From NCBI RefSeq assembly GCF_014324365.1, contig NZ_QEIG01000008.1:682001-746000 (forward strand): a stretch of DNA of 64,000 nucleotides. Direction: 5' to 3'. The DNA is from Algoriphagus sp. AK58 (lineage in GTDB: Bacteria > Bacteroidota > Bacteroidia > Cytophagales > Cyclobacteriaceae). The notes under the pieces are model-generated. The model saw nothing but the letters and a program-made list of their open reading frames with translations. It was not told the DNA's origin and searched no databases. This document shows, one piece after another, positions 12,343 to 21,495 of this stretch (its first letter is position 1; every line of letters starts with the position of its first letter). The position numbers and the translations under genes are program-made.

Positions 12343-12885
12343 TTATTTTGCCTCTCGATCAGCAAGAGTCTTAAGAACACCCGTGATGTTATTTTGACCT
12401 GACTGCAATGCAGACACGAGATTTTTAGCAGGAGACTGAAGCAATCCGATAAGATCACCCAGCAATTCTTGCTTAGATTTGAGATTAGAAAGCATCTCAA
12501 GGTTGTTCTCACCCAGAATTACATCTGAATCAATACCTGCTCCCTTGAATACTGGTCTAGTCTCTTTTTTGCCCATTTTCTTTCTGAAGTCCAAAAGGAC
12601 TTTAGCAGGCAAATTGCTTGTCTCTTTAGAGAAAATAATTCCGGAGAAACCTTTCAATGCACCACCCACCAGTTTAGAGTAATCCGCATCAAGATTTTCA
12701 AGCGCCTTCGCGATCAAGGTGTTTTTGTACACTTTGTACTCCACACCTCTCTCAAAACAGGTTCTTCTAAATGCGTTAACCTCTGCTACTGTGAAACCAG
12801 ATGCGTCTGTGATGTAGAAGAAAGGGTTATCTTTCAATTTCTCAGTCAGACTGTCGATAATAACTTTTTTCTCGTCTCTAGTCAT
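12343..12885 (-). CDS. rplJ: 50S ribosomal protein L10
   Basis: Base of the ribosomal stalk; binds 23S rRNA and L7/L12 dimers. The 180-residue product has the conserved N-terminal globular domain (FYITDASGFTVAEVNAFR, YKVYKNTLIAKALE) and a helical C terminus that binds L12. It starts 2 bp after rplA ends and precedes rplL, the standard order. In enterobacteria the L10-L12 complex regulates the leader of its own mRNA; with only a 2-bp gap, no separate leader is available here. Confidence 0.97.
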   Translation of the reverse strand: MTRDEKKVIIDSLTEKLKDNPFFYITDASGFTVAEVNAFRRTCFERGVEYKVYKNTLIAKALENLDADYSKLVGGALKGFSGIIFSKETSNLPAKVLLDFRKKMGKKETRPVFKGAGIDSDVILGENNLEMLSNLKSKQELLGDLIGLLQSPAKNLVSALQSGQNNITGVLKTLADREAK

Positions 12886-12887
12886 GA

Positions 12888-13586
12888 TTAAATTCCTTGA
12901 ATGCTACCCTTGTCCACCGCGATACCTGGAGACATAGTACTGGATATATGAATACTTTTGAAATAAGTTCCCTTTGATGAAGAGGGCTTCAGCTTAGAGA
13001 TTGTCATGATAAGTTCTTTCACATTGTCCTGAATTTGTTCAGGTGTAAAAGAAACTTTACCAACACCAGCGTGAATGATACCGAATTTATCAACTTTGAA
13101 GTCAATTTTACCGGCCTTCACTTCTCTTACTGCTTTCCCTACTTCCAGGGTAACTGTTCCGGATTTAGGATTCGGCATCAAGCCACGAGGACCCAATACT
13201 CTACCTAACCTACCAACTTTTGCCATAACGTTTGGCATGGTGATGATAACATCCACATCTGTCCAACCGCCTTCAATCTTGGCAATATAATCGTCCAAAC
13301 CTACGTAGTCTGCACCTGCTTCGGTGGCTTCTGCGACTTTATCGGGAGTACAAAGCACCAATACTTTGATGTCTTTGCCTGTACCATGCGGAAGGGCTAC
13401 TACCCCTCTTACCATTTGATCTGCCTTGCGAGGATCAACGCCCAAACGAACGTCTACATCAACAGAAGCATCAAACTTAGTCATGGTAATTTCCTTCACC
13501 AGTGAAGAAGCTGCCTCCAGGGAGTACACTTGGCTTGGGTCGTACTTAGAAAGAGCTTCTTTTTGCTTTTTTGTTAACTTAGCCAT
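12888..13586 (-). CDS. rplA: 50S ribosomal protein L1
   Basis: 23S rRNA-binding protein of the L1 stalk, which handles deacylated tRNA at the E site. The 232-residue product has normal length and the family signature region [20 protein letters not shown]. It is 10 bp downstream of rplK. In other bacteria L1 represses the L11 operon by binding its mRNA leader; no mimic of the rRNA site was identified by eye. Confidence 0.98.
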   Translation of the reverse strand: MAKLTKKQKEALSKYDPSQVYSLEAASSLVKEITMTKFDASVDVDVRLGVDPRKADQMVRGVVALPHGTGKDIKVLVLCTPDKVAEATEAGADYVGLDDYIAKIEGGWTDVDVIITMPNVMAKVGRLGRVLGPRGLMPNPKSGTVTLEVGKAVREVKAGKIDFKVDKFGIIHAGVGKVSFTPEQIQDNVKELIMTISKLKPSSSKGTYFKSIHISSTMSPGIAVDKGSIQGI

Positions 13587-13596
13587 TGTTGTTTAT

Positions 13597-14040
13597 TTAT
13601 ACTTCCCAAGGGGCTTTACCAGATACTGTGATACCCATGCTTCGTGCAGTACCAGCTACCATTTTCATGGCAGATTCTACTTTGAAAGCATTAAGGTCAG
13701 GCATTTTCGTCTCAGCAATCACTCTTACCTGATCCCAGGTAACAGATCCTACTTTCTTTCTGTTTGGTTCCGCAGAACCGCTTTTCACTTTTGCAGCTTC
13801 CAACAGCATGTTTGCAGCTGGAGGAGTTTTTACTACAAAATCAAAAGACTTGTCAGAATAAACTGTAATCAGTACAGGCAATACGGTACCCATTTTATCT
13901 TGAGTACGTGCATTGAACTGCTTACAGAACTCCATAATGTTCAAACCCTTGGAACCAAGAGCTGGACCTACTGGAGGCGACGGGTTAGCCTGGCCACCTT
14001 TCACCTGTAGTTTTACATAACCAGTGATTTCCTTAGCCAT
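13597..14040 (-). CDS. rplK: 50S ribosomal protein L11
   Basis: Component of the GTPase-associated centre, where it binds 23S rRNA and affects factor binding and the stringent response. The 147-residue product has the N-terminal Pro-rich segment [20 protein letters not shown] and the C-terminal rRNA-binding domain. It is 3 bp downstream of nusG, so the nusG-rplK-rplA-rplJ genes are almost back to back and surely co-transcribed. Confidence 0.98.
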   Translation of the reverse strand: MAKEITGYVKLQVKGGQANPSPPVGPALGSKGLNIMEFCKQFNARTQDKMGTVLPVLITVYSDKSFDFVVKTPPAANMLLEAAKVKSGSAEPNRKKVGSVTWDQVRVIAETKMPDLNAFKVESAMKMVAGTARSMGITVSGKAPWEV

Positions 14041-14043
14041 TGC

Positions 14044-14601
14044 TTAGTCTTGTTTTTCTACTTGTATAAAGTTTAATTCAACAGGAGTATTTCGGCCGAA
14101 AATCTTAACCATAACATTAAGCTTTTTCTTCTCCTCAAATATCTCCTCAATTGTTCCGGTAAATCCACTGAAAGGTCCGTCCATTACTTTTACGGCCTCT
14201 CCGACTATAAATGGTGTATCCTGCTTCTCGGCAAACTCATCAATCTCTTCAACCTTACCTAAAATACGGTTGACTTCAGACTGTCGTAATGGTTCAGGGG
14301 TTTTGGAAGCTCCCCCCTGGTTTGATCCAAGAAAACCGATTACTCCCGGAATACTCGTTATTACGTGATTGGCTTCACCATTGGAAAGATCTGCGTTGAC
14401 CAAAACATATCCGGGGAAGAAATTCCTTTCACGCACACGCTTTTTGCCATTACGCATCTCATATACCTTCTCAGAAGGAATCAACACTTCAGGAATAAAC
14501 TCATCCAACTTCTGTCTGAAGATTTCATTCTCCAGATAGGTTTTAGTCTTTTTTTCCTGACCTGCGACTACTCTGAGTACGTACCACTTATGTTCAGCCA
14601 T
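14044..14601 (-). CDS. nusG: Transcription termination/antitermination factor NusG
   Basis: Transcription elongation factor that binds the RNA polymerase clamp and, through its KOW domain, Rho or ribosomal protein S10. The 185 residues begin with the NGN domain ([14 protein letters not shown]) and end with the KOW domain ([18 protein letters not shown]). The region between them, near residue 90, has an extra Gly-rich loop ([16 protein letters not shown]), as in other Bacteroidota homologues. It sits 13 bp downstream of secE. Confidence 0.97.
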   Translation of the reverse strand: MAEHKWYVLRVVAGQEKKTKTYLENEIFRQKLDEFIPEVLIPSEKVYEMRNGKKRVRERNFFPGYVLVNADLSNGEANHVITSIPGVIGFLGSNQGGASKTPEPLRQSEVNRILGKVEEIDEFAEKQDTPFIVGEAVKVMDGPFSGFTGTIEEIFEEKKKLNVMVKIFGRNTPVELNFIQVEKQD

Positions 14602-14614
14602 TCTGTAATTTCAA

Positions 14615-14803
14615 TTAGAATAAATCATAAAACCATGTCATGATGTTTTCAAATCCAAGATCCACCACACCAATGAATAGGGCGAAAATCAAGGACGCTA
14701 CCAACACCAATACGGCACTGTTCTGAAGAAAAGAAAACTTAGGCCAAGTGACCTTGTTCTTCATTTCATCATAAGACTCTAGGACAAAGTTTTTAAGATT
14801 CAT
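14615..14803 (-). CDS. secE: Preprotein translocase subunit SecE
   Basis: Small essential subunit of the SecYEG protein-export channel. The 62-residue product is the single-helix form: an amphipathic N-terminal segment with the conserved ESYDEMKNKVTWPK motif, then one membrane helix at about residues 28-50. It lies between tRNA-Trp (17 bp upstream) and nusG, the widely conserved secE-nusG pairing. Confidence 0.95.
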   Translation of the reverse strand: MNLKNFVLESYDEMKNKVTWPKFSFLQNSAVLVLVASLIFALFIGVVDLGFENIMTWFYDLF

Positions 14804-14820
14804 AGTCTATCTTCTTACTG

Positions 14821-14891
14821 CACGGGCAGAGAGATTCGAACTCCCATCAACGGTTTTGGAGACCGCTATTCTGCCATTGAACTATGCCCGT
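14821..14891 (-). tRNA. tRNA-Trp (anticodon CCA)
   Basis: The minus strand folds as a cloverleaf: acceptor ACGGGCA/TGCCCGT with discriminator G, anticodon loop CTCCAAA giving CCA, and T loop TTCGAAT. The CCA tail is not encoded. It is the first element of the secE-nusG-ribosomal-polymerase transcript. Confidence 0.95.
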
Positions 14892-14916
14892 GTATCTAAC
14901 GCTCCAAAACGGAACG

Positions 14917-14947
14917 CAAAATTAGGAATAAAGTCTTTAGAAACAAA
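14917..14947 (-). promoter_or_regulatory. Promoter of tRNA-Trp-secE-nusG-rpl-rpoBC
   Basis: Minus strand: TTTG (14944-14947), 19 bp, then TAATTTTG (14917-14924), a perfect Bacteroidota consensus. The predicted start is near 14910, about 20 nt before tRNA-Trp. The upstream element overlaps the end of the tuf terminator. Confidence 0.85.
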
Positions 14948-14979
14948 TGCGATCCCAAAATATTCTTCGGGATCGCATT
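14944..14979 (-). terminator. Terminator after tuf
   Basis: Perfect 11-bp stem AATGCGATCCC / GGGATCGCATT (14946-14956 and 14969-14979) with a 12-nt loop, followed on the minus strand by TTGTTT. It separates the tuf transcript from the next promoter, whose TTTG element is formed by the terminator tail. Confidence 0.82.
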
Positions 14980-15000
14980 GTATATTCTTATTTAAGGAAA

Positions 15001-16188
15001 TTAGTCAAGAATTTCAGTAACCTGACCGGCACCTACTGTACGACCGCCTTCACGGATCGCAAATCTAAGACCTTTCTCAAGAGCTACTGCTGACAACAAT
15101 GTAACTTCGATAGTTACGTTATCACCTGGCATAACCATCTCTACGTTAGCAGGAAGCTTGATTTCACCAGTTACGTCAGTTGTTCTCAAATAGAACTGAG
15201 GTCTGTACTTGTTGAAGAACGGAGTATGACGTCCACCTTCTTCCTTAGAAAGCACGTAAACTTCAGCTTTGAAGTGAGCGTGAGGCTTCACAGAACCTGG
15301 CTTACAAATGATCATACCGCGCTTGATTTGAGATTTTTCAATACCTCTCAACAACAAACCTACGTTATCACCAGCTTCACCTCTGTCAAGGATCTTACGG
15401 AACATTTCCACACCAGTAACGGTAGACTTCAGACCCTCTGCACCCATACCAATGATTTCTACTGCATCACCAGTATTAACTACACCTCTTTCAATACGTC
15501 CAGTAGCTACTGTACCACGACCAGTGATAGAGAATACGTCTTCAACAGGCATCAAGAAGTCTTTGTCGATAAGACGCTCAGGAAGCGGAATGTAAGAATC
15601 AACTGCATCCATCAATTGCATAACAGTATCAACCCACTTCTCCTCGCCGTTCAATGCACCAAGTGCAGAACCTGCGATAACTGGGATGTTGTCACCGTCG
15701 AACTCATAGAACGAAAGCAATTCTCTTACTTCCATTTCAACAAGCTCTAACAATTCAGGATCATCCACCATGTCAACCTTGTTCAAGAAAACAACAAGAG
15801 CTGGAACACCTACCTGACGAGCCAAAAGGATGTGCTCTCTGGTTTGCGGCATAGGTCCGTCAGTTGCAGCAACAACAAGGATAGCACCGTCCATTTGAGC
15901 AGCACCAGTAACCATGTTCTTCACATAGTCAGCGTGACCTGGACAGTCTACGTGAGCGTAGTGTCTTTTTTCAGTCTGATATTCTACGTGAGAGGTGTTA
16001 ATGGTGATACCTCTTTCCTTCTCTTCAGGAGCGTTGTCGATAGAAGAGAAGTCTCTCAATTCAGAAAGACCTTTTTTAGCCAATACAGTAGTGATGGCGG
16101 CAGTCAAGGTAGTTTTGCCATGGTCTACGTGTCCAATCGTACCGATGTTAACGTGCGGCTTGGAACGGTCGAAGGTTGCTTTTGCCAT
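15001..16188 (-). CDS. tuf: Elongation factor Tu
   Basis: GTPase that delivers aminoacyl-tRNA to the ribosome. The 395-residue product has the P-loop GHVDHGKT at residues 19-26, [11 protein letters not shown] and NKVDMVD, and the three-domain length. It directly follows a tRNA-Tyr/Gly/Thr cluster, resembling the tRNA-tufB arrangement of enterobacteria, and is co-transcribed with it from the promoter at 16627-16657. No sign of a second copy in the window. Confidence 0.99.
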   Translation of the reverse strand: MAKATFDRSKPHVNIGTIGHVDHGKTTLTAAITTVLAKKGLSELRDFSSIDNAPEEKERGITINTSHVEYQTEKRHYAHVDCPGHADYVKNMVTGAAQMDGAILVVAATDGPMPQTREHILLARQVGVPALVVFLNKVDMVDDPELLELVEMEVRELLSFYEFDGDNIPVIAGSALGALNGEEKWVDTVMQLMDAVDSYIPLPERLIDKDFLMPVEDVFSITGRGTVATGRIERGVVNTGDAVEIIGMGAEGLKSTVTGVEMFRKILDRGEAGDNVGLLLRGIEKSQIKRGMIICKPGSVKPHAHFKAEVYVLSKEEGGRHTPFFNKYRPQFYLRTTDVTGEIKLPANVEMVMPGDNVTIEVTLLSAVALEKGLRFAIREGGRTVGAGQVTEILD

Positions 16189-16245
16189 GCGTGAAAATCC
16201 TCAGTTTAAGTTTAAAGATATGTTTAGATAATAATTTCTGTATTG

Positions 16246-16317
16246 AGCCAACGACGGGAATTGAACCCGTGACCCCTTCCTTACCAAGGAAGTACTCTAC
16301 CCCTGAGCTACGTCGGC
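16246..16317 (-). tRNA. tRNA-Thr (anticodon GGT)
   Basis: Cloverleaf on the minus strand with acceptor GCCGACG/CGTTGGC, anticodon loop around TTGGTAA giving GGT, and T loop TTCAATT. CCA is not encoded. It is the last tRNA before tuf, 57 bp upstream of it. Confidence 0.95.
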
Positions 16318-16349
16318 TTTCACTACGCAGTGTGCTTATAAAAGCACAG

Positions 16350-16422
16350 AGCGGGAGACGAGGCTCGAACCCGCGACCTGCAGCTTGGAAGGCTGCCGCT
16401 CTACCAACTGAGCTACTCCCGC
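16350..16422 (-). tRNA. tRNA-Gly (anticodon TCC)
   Basis: Minus-strand cloverleaf with acceptor GCGGGAG/CTCCCGC and discriminator T, D arm GCTCAGTTGGTAGAGC, anticodon TCC in CTTCCAA, and T loop TTCGAGC. CCA is not encoded. Middle member of the Tyr-Gly-Thr cluster. Confidence 0.96.
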
Positions 16423-16493
16423 TTGTGTCCGGCGTACCGGATTTTTTTTTGCCCTGCAAAACTAGAAAAAAATTTTACAATAAGGCAAGTATG

Positions 16494-16576
16494 TGGGGGA
16501 AACAGGATTCGAACCTGTGAAGACATAAGTCAACGGATTTACAGTCCGTCCCAGTTGGCCGCTTTGGTATTCCCCC
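16494..16576 (-). tRNA. tRNA-Tyr (anticodon GTA)
   Basis: Minus-strand class II tRNA of 83 nt with a long variable arm, acceptor GGGGGAA/TTCCCCC, discriminator A, and anticodon GTA in ACTGTAAAT. CCA is not encoded. First tRNA of the tuf transcript. Confidence 0.95.
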
Positions 16577-16626
16577 AACTGCGTCAAAATCTCAGGATTT
16601 CATCCCCTAGTGACCTTAACGGATGG

Positions 16627-16657
16627 CAAAATTATAGCCTTTTATCAAAGTATCAAA
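16627..16657 (-). promoter_or_regulatory. Promoter of tRNA-Tyr-Gly-Thr-tuf
   Basis: Minus strand: TTTG (16654-16657), 19 bp, TAATTTTG (16627-16634), perfect to consensus. Predicted start near 16620, about 45 nt before tRNA-Tyr. The core is the same as the promoter ahead of tRNA-Trp. Confidence 0.85.
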
Positions 16658-16721
16658 GGTTGGTTCTGAAATTTGAAAACTTTTTCCTCTATTCACTTTC
16701 AATGTTTTCAAAATCAACCGA

Positions 16722-19352
16722 TTAATTTTCATCTTTCAACATTTCAAGAAAATAACCAAAGTAATTTTGAAGCTGGATGGACTTTTCTCCTTGGATGGAC
16801 TTTTCAATTTTTTCAAGAGTTTCTTTTTGATCGGCAAACCCCATCAAAGCCTGAAACGCTCCCATCCGGATATAATCCTTGGAACTAGTCTGCAGGAGAT
16901 GAATCAAACTTTCTATTGCTCCTTCTTTGCCTTCGTTGGGAAAACGGGTGAAGTATTCGCCGTAATAGCCCAAGAAATAGTAAAGGCCCTCACCATTCAA
17001 CTCATTCAATTTTGTTGCAAACCAATTCCCTTTCCCAAGAACACTCTCCATAATAAAATATTCAGCTACCGGGATCACCATTCGGTAATTTTTCTCTCCA
17101 GAATAATTTTCAACAGTACTTACATCTAACTTGGACTCACTTGCCCTAACTAAACCCATTAAAGCAGACCCTGCAATCAAATAGGATGGATGATTCGCCA
17201 ATCTCTTAAAGGCATTTTGATATTTATCAGGATCCCATTCACCCAGAAGGTCAATGGCTGCTGACCTAACAGAATTTTTAGGGTCATTTTCAGCCAAATC
17301 ATAAACTACCTCCTCCAAGCCTTCTATTTCGTTCCTCCATTCAGAGTCTGACTGCAAAAATCCCAAGGCATTTTCTCTCACAGACCAAAACGAATCTTTC
17401 AAAGCAAGAGGAAGAATTCTTGACAGCTCAGTCTTTGCCTCTCTGGAAATTAAACTATCCAAGGCCTCATACCGAGCTACCCCCAACTGAGATTCAATGA
17501 ATTGCTGAGCGAACTCTTCATTACTTATCCCTTGAGTTCTTCTGGCCAGGAGATTTTTTCCTTCATCCACGTATACCTGACTCACAGGTTTTTCGTTTTC
17601 CAGAGCAAAAGACTGATTCGCTGAGGTTAAATGGAAGATTTTGGATCTCCGATCTTTCCCTTCATACCAACTCACCTCTACAGGCAATTGATACAATGGA
17701 TTTTCTTCCAAATCCTGCAGCTGTGTCAAGGATATCAACACATTATCCGGCTGTGAATAATCCACTTCAATTTTCAATTCAGGATGCCCTTTCTCCAAAA
17801 ACCACTGATTGAAAAACCAGTTCAAATCTTTTCCACTCACCTGCTCAAAAGCAAGTCTCAAATCATGAACTTCAACAGACTGAAAAGCATGCCTTTTTAG
17901 GTATTGGTTCAAACCTTGAAAAAAGGCTTCATCTCCAAGATAGGTTCTTAGCATGTGAAGAATGACACCGCCCTTATTGTAACTGTGTGCATCAAACATG
18001 TCTTCCGAATCCTGATAGTCAAATCGAATGAGATTCTCCTGCTTTACTTCGGCTTCAGCGAAATACCCTTCCATTTCAGACACCAATTTCAATGCTGCCT
18101 GATCATTACCGTAATAGAATTCATTCCATAAATACTCACTATAGTTGGCGAAGGCCTCATTAAGAGTAAGATTAGCCCATGACTCTGTAGTCACTAAGTC
18201 ACCAAACCACTGATGAAAAAGCTCATGGGCTATGATGTAATCCCATTCCGAATCGATTGCCTCCCGCTCATCCATTCTCAATTCTTCCATAAAAATTGAC
18301 GCCGTTGTATTTTCCATCGCACCGGAAACAAAATCTCTGACCACTATTTGATCATATTTTTGCCAGGGGAAAGGGATACCTAGCCTTTCTTCAAAAAAGG
18401 CCATCATTTTAGGAGTATTTTCAAAAACCTTTGCTGCTCCTTTTTCAAAACCCTTTTCGACAAAATAGCCCAAAGGAATTTTTCCATGGCTGGCATCCAC
18501 CTTCCCGAAGTTACCCACGGCAATAGCAACCAAATATGGGGCATGGGGAAGATCCATTTCCCAGTGATCTTTTCTGAAGCCATTACCCAAACTCTCCTGC
18601 TTGACGAGTTTCCCGTTGCTGACAGACACCATGGTATCCGGCACGGTTAATTTTATCGTATGGGTAAATCGCTCGTTTGGCCGGTCAATCGTCGGAAACC
18701 ACTTGCTGTTATGTTCGGTCTCCCCCTGTGTCCAAATCATGCTGGGCTTATCAGGGACAGTGTCCAAAGGGTCTATGAAATACAAACCTTTGGTATCCGT
18801 GATTGCCTTACTCCCATCACCCGAATTACGCTCTGGAAATGCTTTGTAATTAACCTCTAGCTCTACAGTATCTTTTACGGTGAGCTCTTTAGGCAAAAAA
18901 ACACTTAACTCCCTTTCATTATATCTGTAGGACAATTTCTGAAGACTGTCACCGACTACCACACCTACGGTTCCCACTTCAAAATCCTTGGCATCCAATA
19001 CCAGCACTTTCTGAGGATAAAAAAAAGGCTTAATCGTCAATCTTGCTTTTCCGGTTACCGTCTGGTTTTCCCAATCAAACTGAAGGTCCAAATCTGTATG
19101 GAGGATGTCAAACTCCCTTGAAGCGCTTGGTTTATAGCGCTGTATTTTCAGTTCTTTTTGCTTTCTGAGCAAATCTTGACTTTCAACAGAAAAGTTGGCC
19201 GCTTGATCTAGGGATGAATCTGAAGATGATGAATCAGTCACTACGGGTTGACCGGATTTACAGGCAATCATCAAAACAAGAAACAATAAAGCAAAAGAAA
19301 TTCTTGAGAATGATTTAAAATTTCTTTTTGGGCAAGTAGGTTTTTGACTCAT
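16722..19352 (-). CDS. M1 family aminopeptidase, lipoprotein
   Basis: Zinc aminopeptidase of the M1 (aminopeptidase N) family, which removes N-terminal residues from peptides. The ATG at 19352 was chosen over a longer in-frame start because it puts a lipoprotein signal peptide at the N terminus (lipobox LMIAC, Cys31). The exopeptidase motif GAMEN is at about residues 344-348 and the zinc site HELFH at 376-380 with its third ligand in NEAFA (E399). The C-terminal third is a HEAT-like helical region. The predicted site is the periplasm, membrane anchored. It is divergent from the biotin-carrier gene with 64 bp between the starts. Confidence 0.93.
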   Translation of the reverse strand: MSQKPTCPKRNFKSFSRISFALLFLVLMIACKSGQPVVTDSSSSDSSLDQAANFSVESQDLLRKQKELKIQRYKPSASREFDILHTDLDLQFDWENQTVTGKARLTIKPFFYPQKVLVLDAKDFEVGTVGVVVGDSLQKLSYRYNERELSVFLPKELTVKDTVELEVNYKAFPERNSGDGSKAITDTKGLYFIDPLDTVPDKPSMIWTQGETEHNSKWFPTIDRPNERFTHTIKLTVPDTMVSVSNGKLVKQESLGNGFRKDHWEMDLPHAPYLVAIAVGNFGKVDASHGKIPLGYFVEKGFEKGAAKVFENTPKMMAFFEERLGIPFPWQKYDQIVVRDFVSGAMENTTASIFMEELRMDEREAIDSEWDYIIAHELFHQWFGDLVTTESWANLTLNEAFANYSEYLWNEFYYGNDQAALKLVSEMEGYFAEAEVKQENLIRFDYQDSEDMFDAHSYNKGGVILHMLRTYLGDEAFFQGLNQYLKRHAFQSVEVHDLRLAFEQVSGKDLNWFFNQWFLEKGHPELKIEVDYSQPDNVLISLTQLQDLEENPLYQLPVEVSWYEGKDRRSKIFHLTSANQSFALENEKPVSQVYVDEGKNLLARRTQGISNEEFAQQFIESQLGVARYEALDSLISREAKTELSRILPLALKDSFWSVRENALGFLQSDSEWRNEIEGLEEVVYDLAENDPKNSVRSAAIDLLGEWDPDKYQNAFKRLANHPSYLIAGSALMGLVRASESKLDVSTVENYSGEKNYRMVIPVAEYFIMESVLGKGNWFATKLNELNGEGLYYFLGYYGEYFTRFPNEGKEGAIESLIHLLQTSSKDYIRMGAFQALMGFADQKETLEKIEKSIQGEKSIQLQNYFGYFLEMLKDEN

Positions 19353-19416
19353 ATTTGGGGAAATCTTTGCGGTCGTTTTTGACCCTATTTGATAAAACAA
19401 AGCCAAATTAGCAGGA

Positions 19417-19911
19417 ATGTTTTCAGTAAACCTTCAAAATACCACATACTCAGTCGAAAAATCCAAAGACCAGACTAGAGTTAACCACAATCCTTTGAAC
19501 TGGGATATCAAATGGATCGATGAAAGAAAAGTTCATCTGATTAAAGGCTCAGAGTCAATGGAAGCCGAACTGATTTCGTTGGATCATGAGACCAAAACCC
19601 TTCATATCCGCCTTGGATATCAGACTGCTACGCTTCAGCTCAAAGATCGCTTTGATCTTCTTCTGGAAAAAATGGGGATGAGTTCCTCCGGTGCAGGAAA
19701 TCTGAAAGACATCAAAGCGCCCATGCCGGGACTTATTCTGGATCTAAAAGTGAAGCCTGGAGACGAGGTAAAAAAAGGAGATGTCGTCCTCATCCTTGAA
19801 GCCATGAAAATGGAAAACATCATCAAATCGCCAGGTGATGGAATCGTAAAAGACGTCAAAGTCAATCTCAAACAGAGCGTTGAAAAAAACCAGGTTTTAA
19901 TCCAATTTTAA
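19417..19911 (+). CDS. Biotin/lipoyl attachment domain protein (biotin carboxyl carrier-like)
   Basis: Carrier subunit of a biotin-dependent carboxylase. The 164 residues consist of an N-terminal segment without a recognised motif and a C-terminal biotinyl domain (about residues 98-164) with PMPGLILDLKVKPGDEV and EAMKMEN, in which K131 is the predicted biotinylation site. In Bacteroidota such stand-alone carriers serve acyl-CoA carboxylases (propionyl-, methylcrotonyl- or acetyl-CoA). No carboxylase gene is nearby, so the partner cannot be named. A weak hairpin follows. Confidence 0.88.
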   Translation: MFSVNLQNTTYSVEKSKDQTRVNHNPLNWDIKWIDERKVHLIKGSESMEAELISLDHETKTLHIRLGYQTATLQLKDRFDLLLEKMGMSSSGAGNLKDIKAPMPGLILDLKVKPGDEVKKGDVVLILEAMKMENIIKSPGDGIVKDVKVNLKQSVEKNQVLIQF

Positions 19912-19915
19912 AATT

Positions 19916-19937
19916 AAGCGGCTTTAGGTCGCTTTTT
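19916..19937 (+). terminator. Weak terminator after the biotin-carrier gene
   Basis: Short stem AAGCG/CGCTT with a 9-nt loop, followed by a run of seven T. The stem is short but the position, 5 bp after the stop codon, fits termination. Confidence 0.45.
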
Positions 19938-20048
19938 TTCTTCCCATACAAGGAAAAACGGAGGTTCAATTTGAAAAAGCGAAAATTCAGTCCAAAAGAA
20001 TAGAAGGGCATTTTTGCCAAGGATTCTGGCATTCTGAACTGAAGAAAT

Positions 20049-20056
20049 TATATTTG
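20049..20056 (+). promoter_or_regulatory. Candidate -7 element upstream of pyrH
   Basis: TATATTTG is a perfect match to TAnnTTTG. No good TTTG is found 19 bp upstream, so only half of the promoter is convincing. It would start transcription near 20063 with a leader of about 100 nt. Confidence 0.38.
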
Positions 20057-20118
20057 TCGGATTGTTTAGACTTTACCGAGTCCATTCGATCAGGTTTTAT
20101 CGGAATACTATCCCCCTT

Positions 20119-20140
20119 TTTTCTCCAAAAGCGGAGAAAA
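20119..20140 (+). other. Leader hairpin before pyrH
   Basis: Perfect 8-bp stem TTTTCTCC / GGAGAAAA (20119-20126 and 20133-20140) with a 6-nt loop. It ends on the first base of an in-frame ATG at 20140, 27 bp before the preferred pyrH start. No T tract follows, so it is not a terminator; a translational role is possible. Confidence 0.45.
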
Positions 20141-20166
20141 TGACTTTAGAAACAATACACCAATCC

Positions 20167-20874
20167 ATGAAATACAAACGCATCCTGCTCAAACTCAGTG
20201 GGGAAGCCCTCATGGGCGAAAAAAAATACGGTATTGACCCGGCCAGACTTCAGCAATACGCTGACGAAATCAAGAAAGTAAAAGAAATGGGCGTAGAAAT
20301 CGCCATTGTGATCGGAGGAGGAAATATCTTCCGTGGAGTGCAGGCAGAAAAATCAGGAATTGATCGTGTGCAAGGTGATTATATGGGCATGCTCGCCACC
20401 CTGATCAATGCCATGGCTTTGCAAAGTGCTCTTGAGCAAAACGGAATGTATACACGTCTGATGTCTGGGATCAAAATCGAAAGCGTTTGTGAACCATTTA
20501 TACGCAGAAGAGCCATCCGCCACCTTGAAAAAGGAAGAATCGTGATTTTCGGGGCAGGTATCGGTAATCCATACTTTACCACAGACTCCACAGCTGCTCT
20601 CCGTGCCATAGAAATCGAATCAGACGTAGTGCTGAAAGGAACAAGAGTAGATGGAGTGTACACTGCTGACCCGGAAAAAGATGCTTCTGCTACCAAATAC
20701 CAGAACATTTCTTTCGACGAGGTTTACAAAAAAAATCTCAACGTCATGGATATGACAGCCTTTACCCTCTGCCAGGAAAACAACCTACCCATCATCGTAT
20801 TTGACATGAATAAGGAAGGTAACCTTTCCAAATTGGTACAAGGCCAAGAAATTGGAACATTGATTACTGCATAA
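20167..20874 (+). CDS. pyrH: Uridylate kinase (UMP kinase)
   Basis: Phosphorylates UMP to UDP in pyrimidine nucleotide synthesis; a cytosolic hexamer of the amino-acid kinase fold. From the ATG at 20167 the protein has 235 residues and begins [17 protein letters not shown], matching family N termini. An upstream in-frame ATG at 20140 would add nine residues and sits directly after a hairpin. Nucleotide-binding elements [11 protein letters not shown] and [15 protein letters not shown] are visible. It is followed after 14 bp by frr, a common bacterial pairing. Confidence 0.97.
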   Translation: MKYKRILLKLSGEALMGEKKYGIDPARLQQYADEIKKVKEMGVEIAIVIGGGNIFRGVQAEKSGIDRVQGDYMGMLATLINAMALQSALEQNGMYTRLMSGIKIESVCEPFIRRRAIRHLEKGRIVIFGAGIGNPYFTTDSTAALRAIEIESDVVLKGTRVDGVYTADPEKDASATKYQNISFDEVYKKNLNVMDMTAFTLCQENNLPIIVFDMNKEGNLSKLVQGQEIGTLITA

Positions 20875-20888
20875 ACTGGAATATACTC

Positions 20889-21449
20889 ATGGAAGAAATC
20901 GAATTATTCTTAGACGAAGCTAAAGAACTGATGCAAAAAGCAGTGGACCACACTGCTGCAGAATTGGTGAAAATCCGGGCCGGTAAAGCTATGCCAAACC
21001 TACTGGATGGTATTTATGTCCAGTATTATGGATCTCCCACCCCATTGAATCAGGTCTCTTCAGTAACTACACCGGACGCTAGAACGCTTGCCATCAAGCC
21101 GTTTGAGCGAAATCTGATTTCTGAAATCGAAAAGGCCATCATCAATTCAGATTTGGGACTTGCTCCTCAAAACAACGGAGAGATTATCATCCTTACCATC
21201 CCTGCTTTAACTGAGGAGCGCCGAGTTCAGCTGGTAAAGCAGGCAAAATCTGAATGTGAAACCGGCAAAATTTCTATCCGCTCTGTCAGAAAAGACACCA
21301 ATGAATCCCTGAGAAAACTTCAAAAAGAGGGCGCTTCTGAAGACGCGATCAAACGTGCCGAAGAACAGGTTCAAAAATTCACGGACAGCTACTCCGCAAA
21401 AATCGATGAGCTTCTGGTGAAAAAAGAAGCCGACATCATGAAAGTCTGA
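20889..21449 (+). CDS. frr: Ribosome recycling factor
   Basis: Works with EF-G to split ribosomes after translation termination. The 186 residues match the family length, with the conserved helices including KIRAGKAMPNLLDGI, the domain II segment, and SIRSVRKDTNESL near residue 140. It is the second gene of the pyrH-frr operon and is followed 5 bp later by a strong terminator. Confidence 0.97.
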   Translation: MEEIELFLDEAKELMQKAVDHTAAELVKIRAGKAMPNLLDGIYVQYYGSPTPLNQVSSVTTPDARTLAIKPFERNLISEIEKAIINSDLGLAPQNNGEIIILTIPALTEERRVQLVKQAKSECETGKISIRSVRKDTNESLRKLQKEGASEDAIKRAEEQVQKFTDSYSAKIDELLVKKEADIMKV

Positions 21450-21454
21450 TCTAG

Positions 21455-21484
21455 AAAGCTCTGGAGATATCCAGAGCTTTTTTC
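21455..21484 (+). terminator. Terminator after frr
   Basis: Perfect 10-bp stem AAAGCTCTGG / CCAGAGCTTT (21455-21464, 21471-21480), 6-nt loop, then a T run. Confidence 0.9.
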
Positions 21485-21495
21485 TTACAAAAGGG

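Noticed and set aside
19353-19416. Possible divergent promoters between the M1 peptidase and the biotin-carrier genes
   Set aside because: TTTG words occur but none has a TAnnTTTG partner at 19 bp on either strand.
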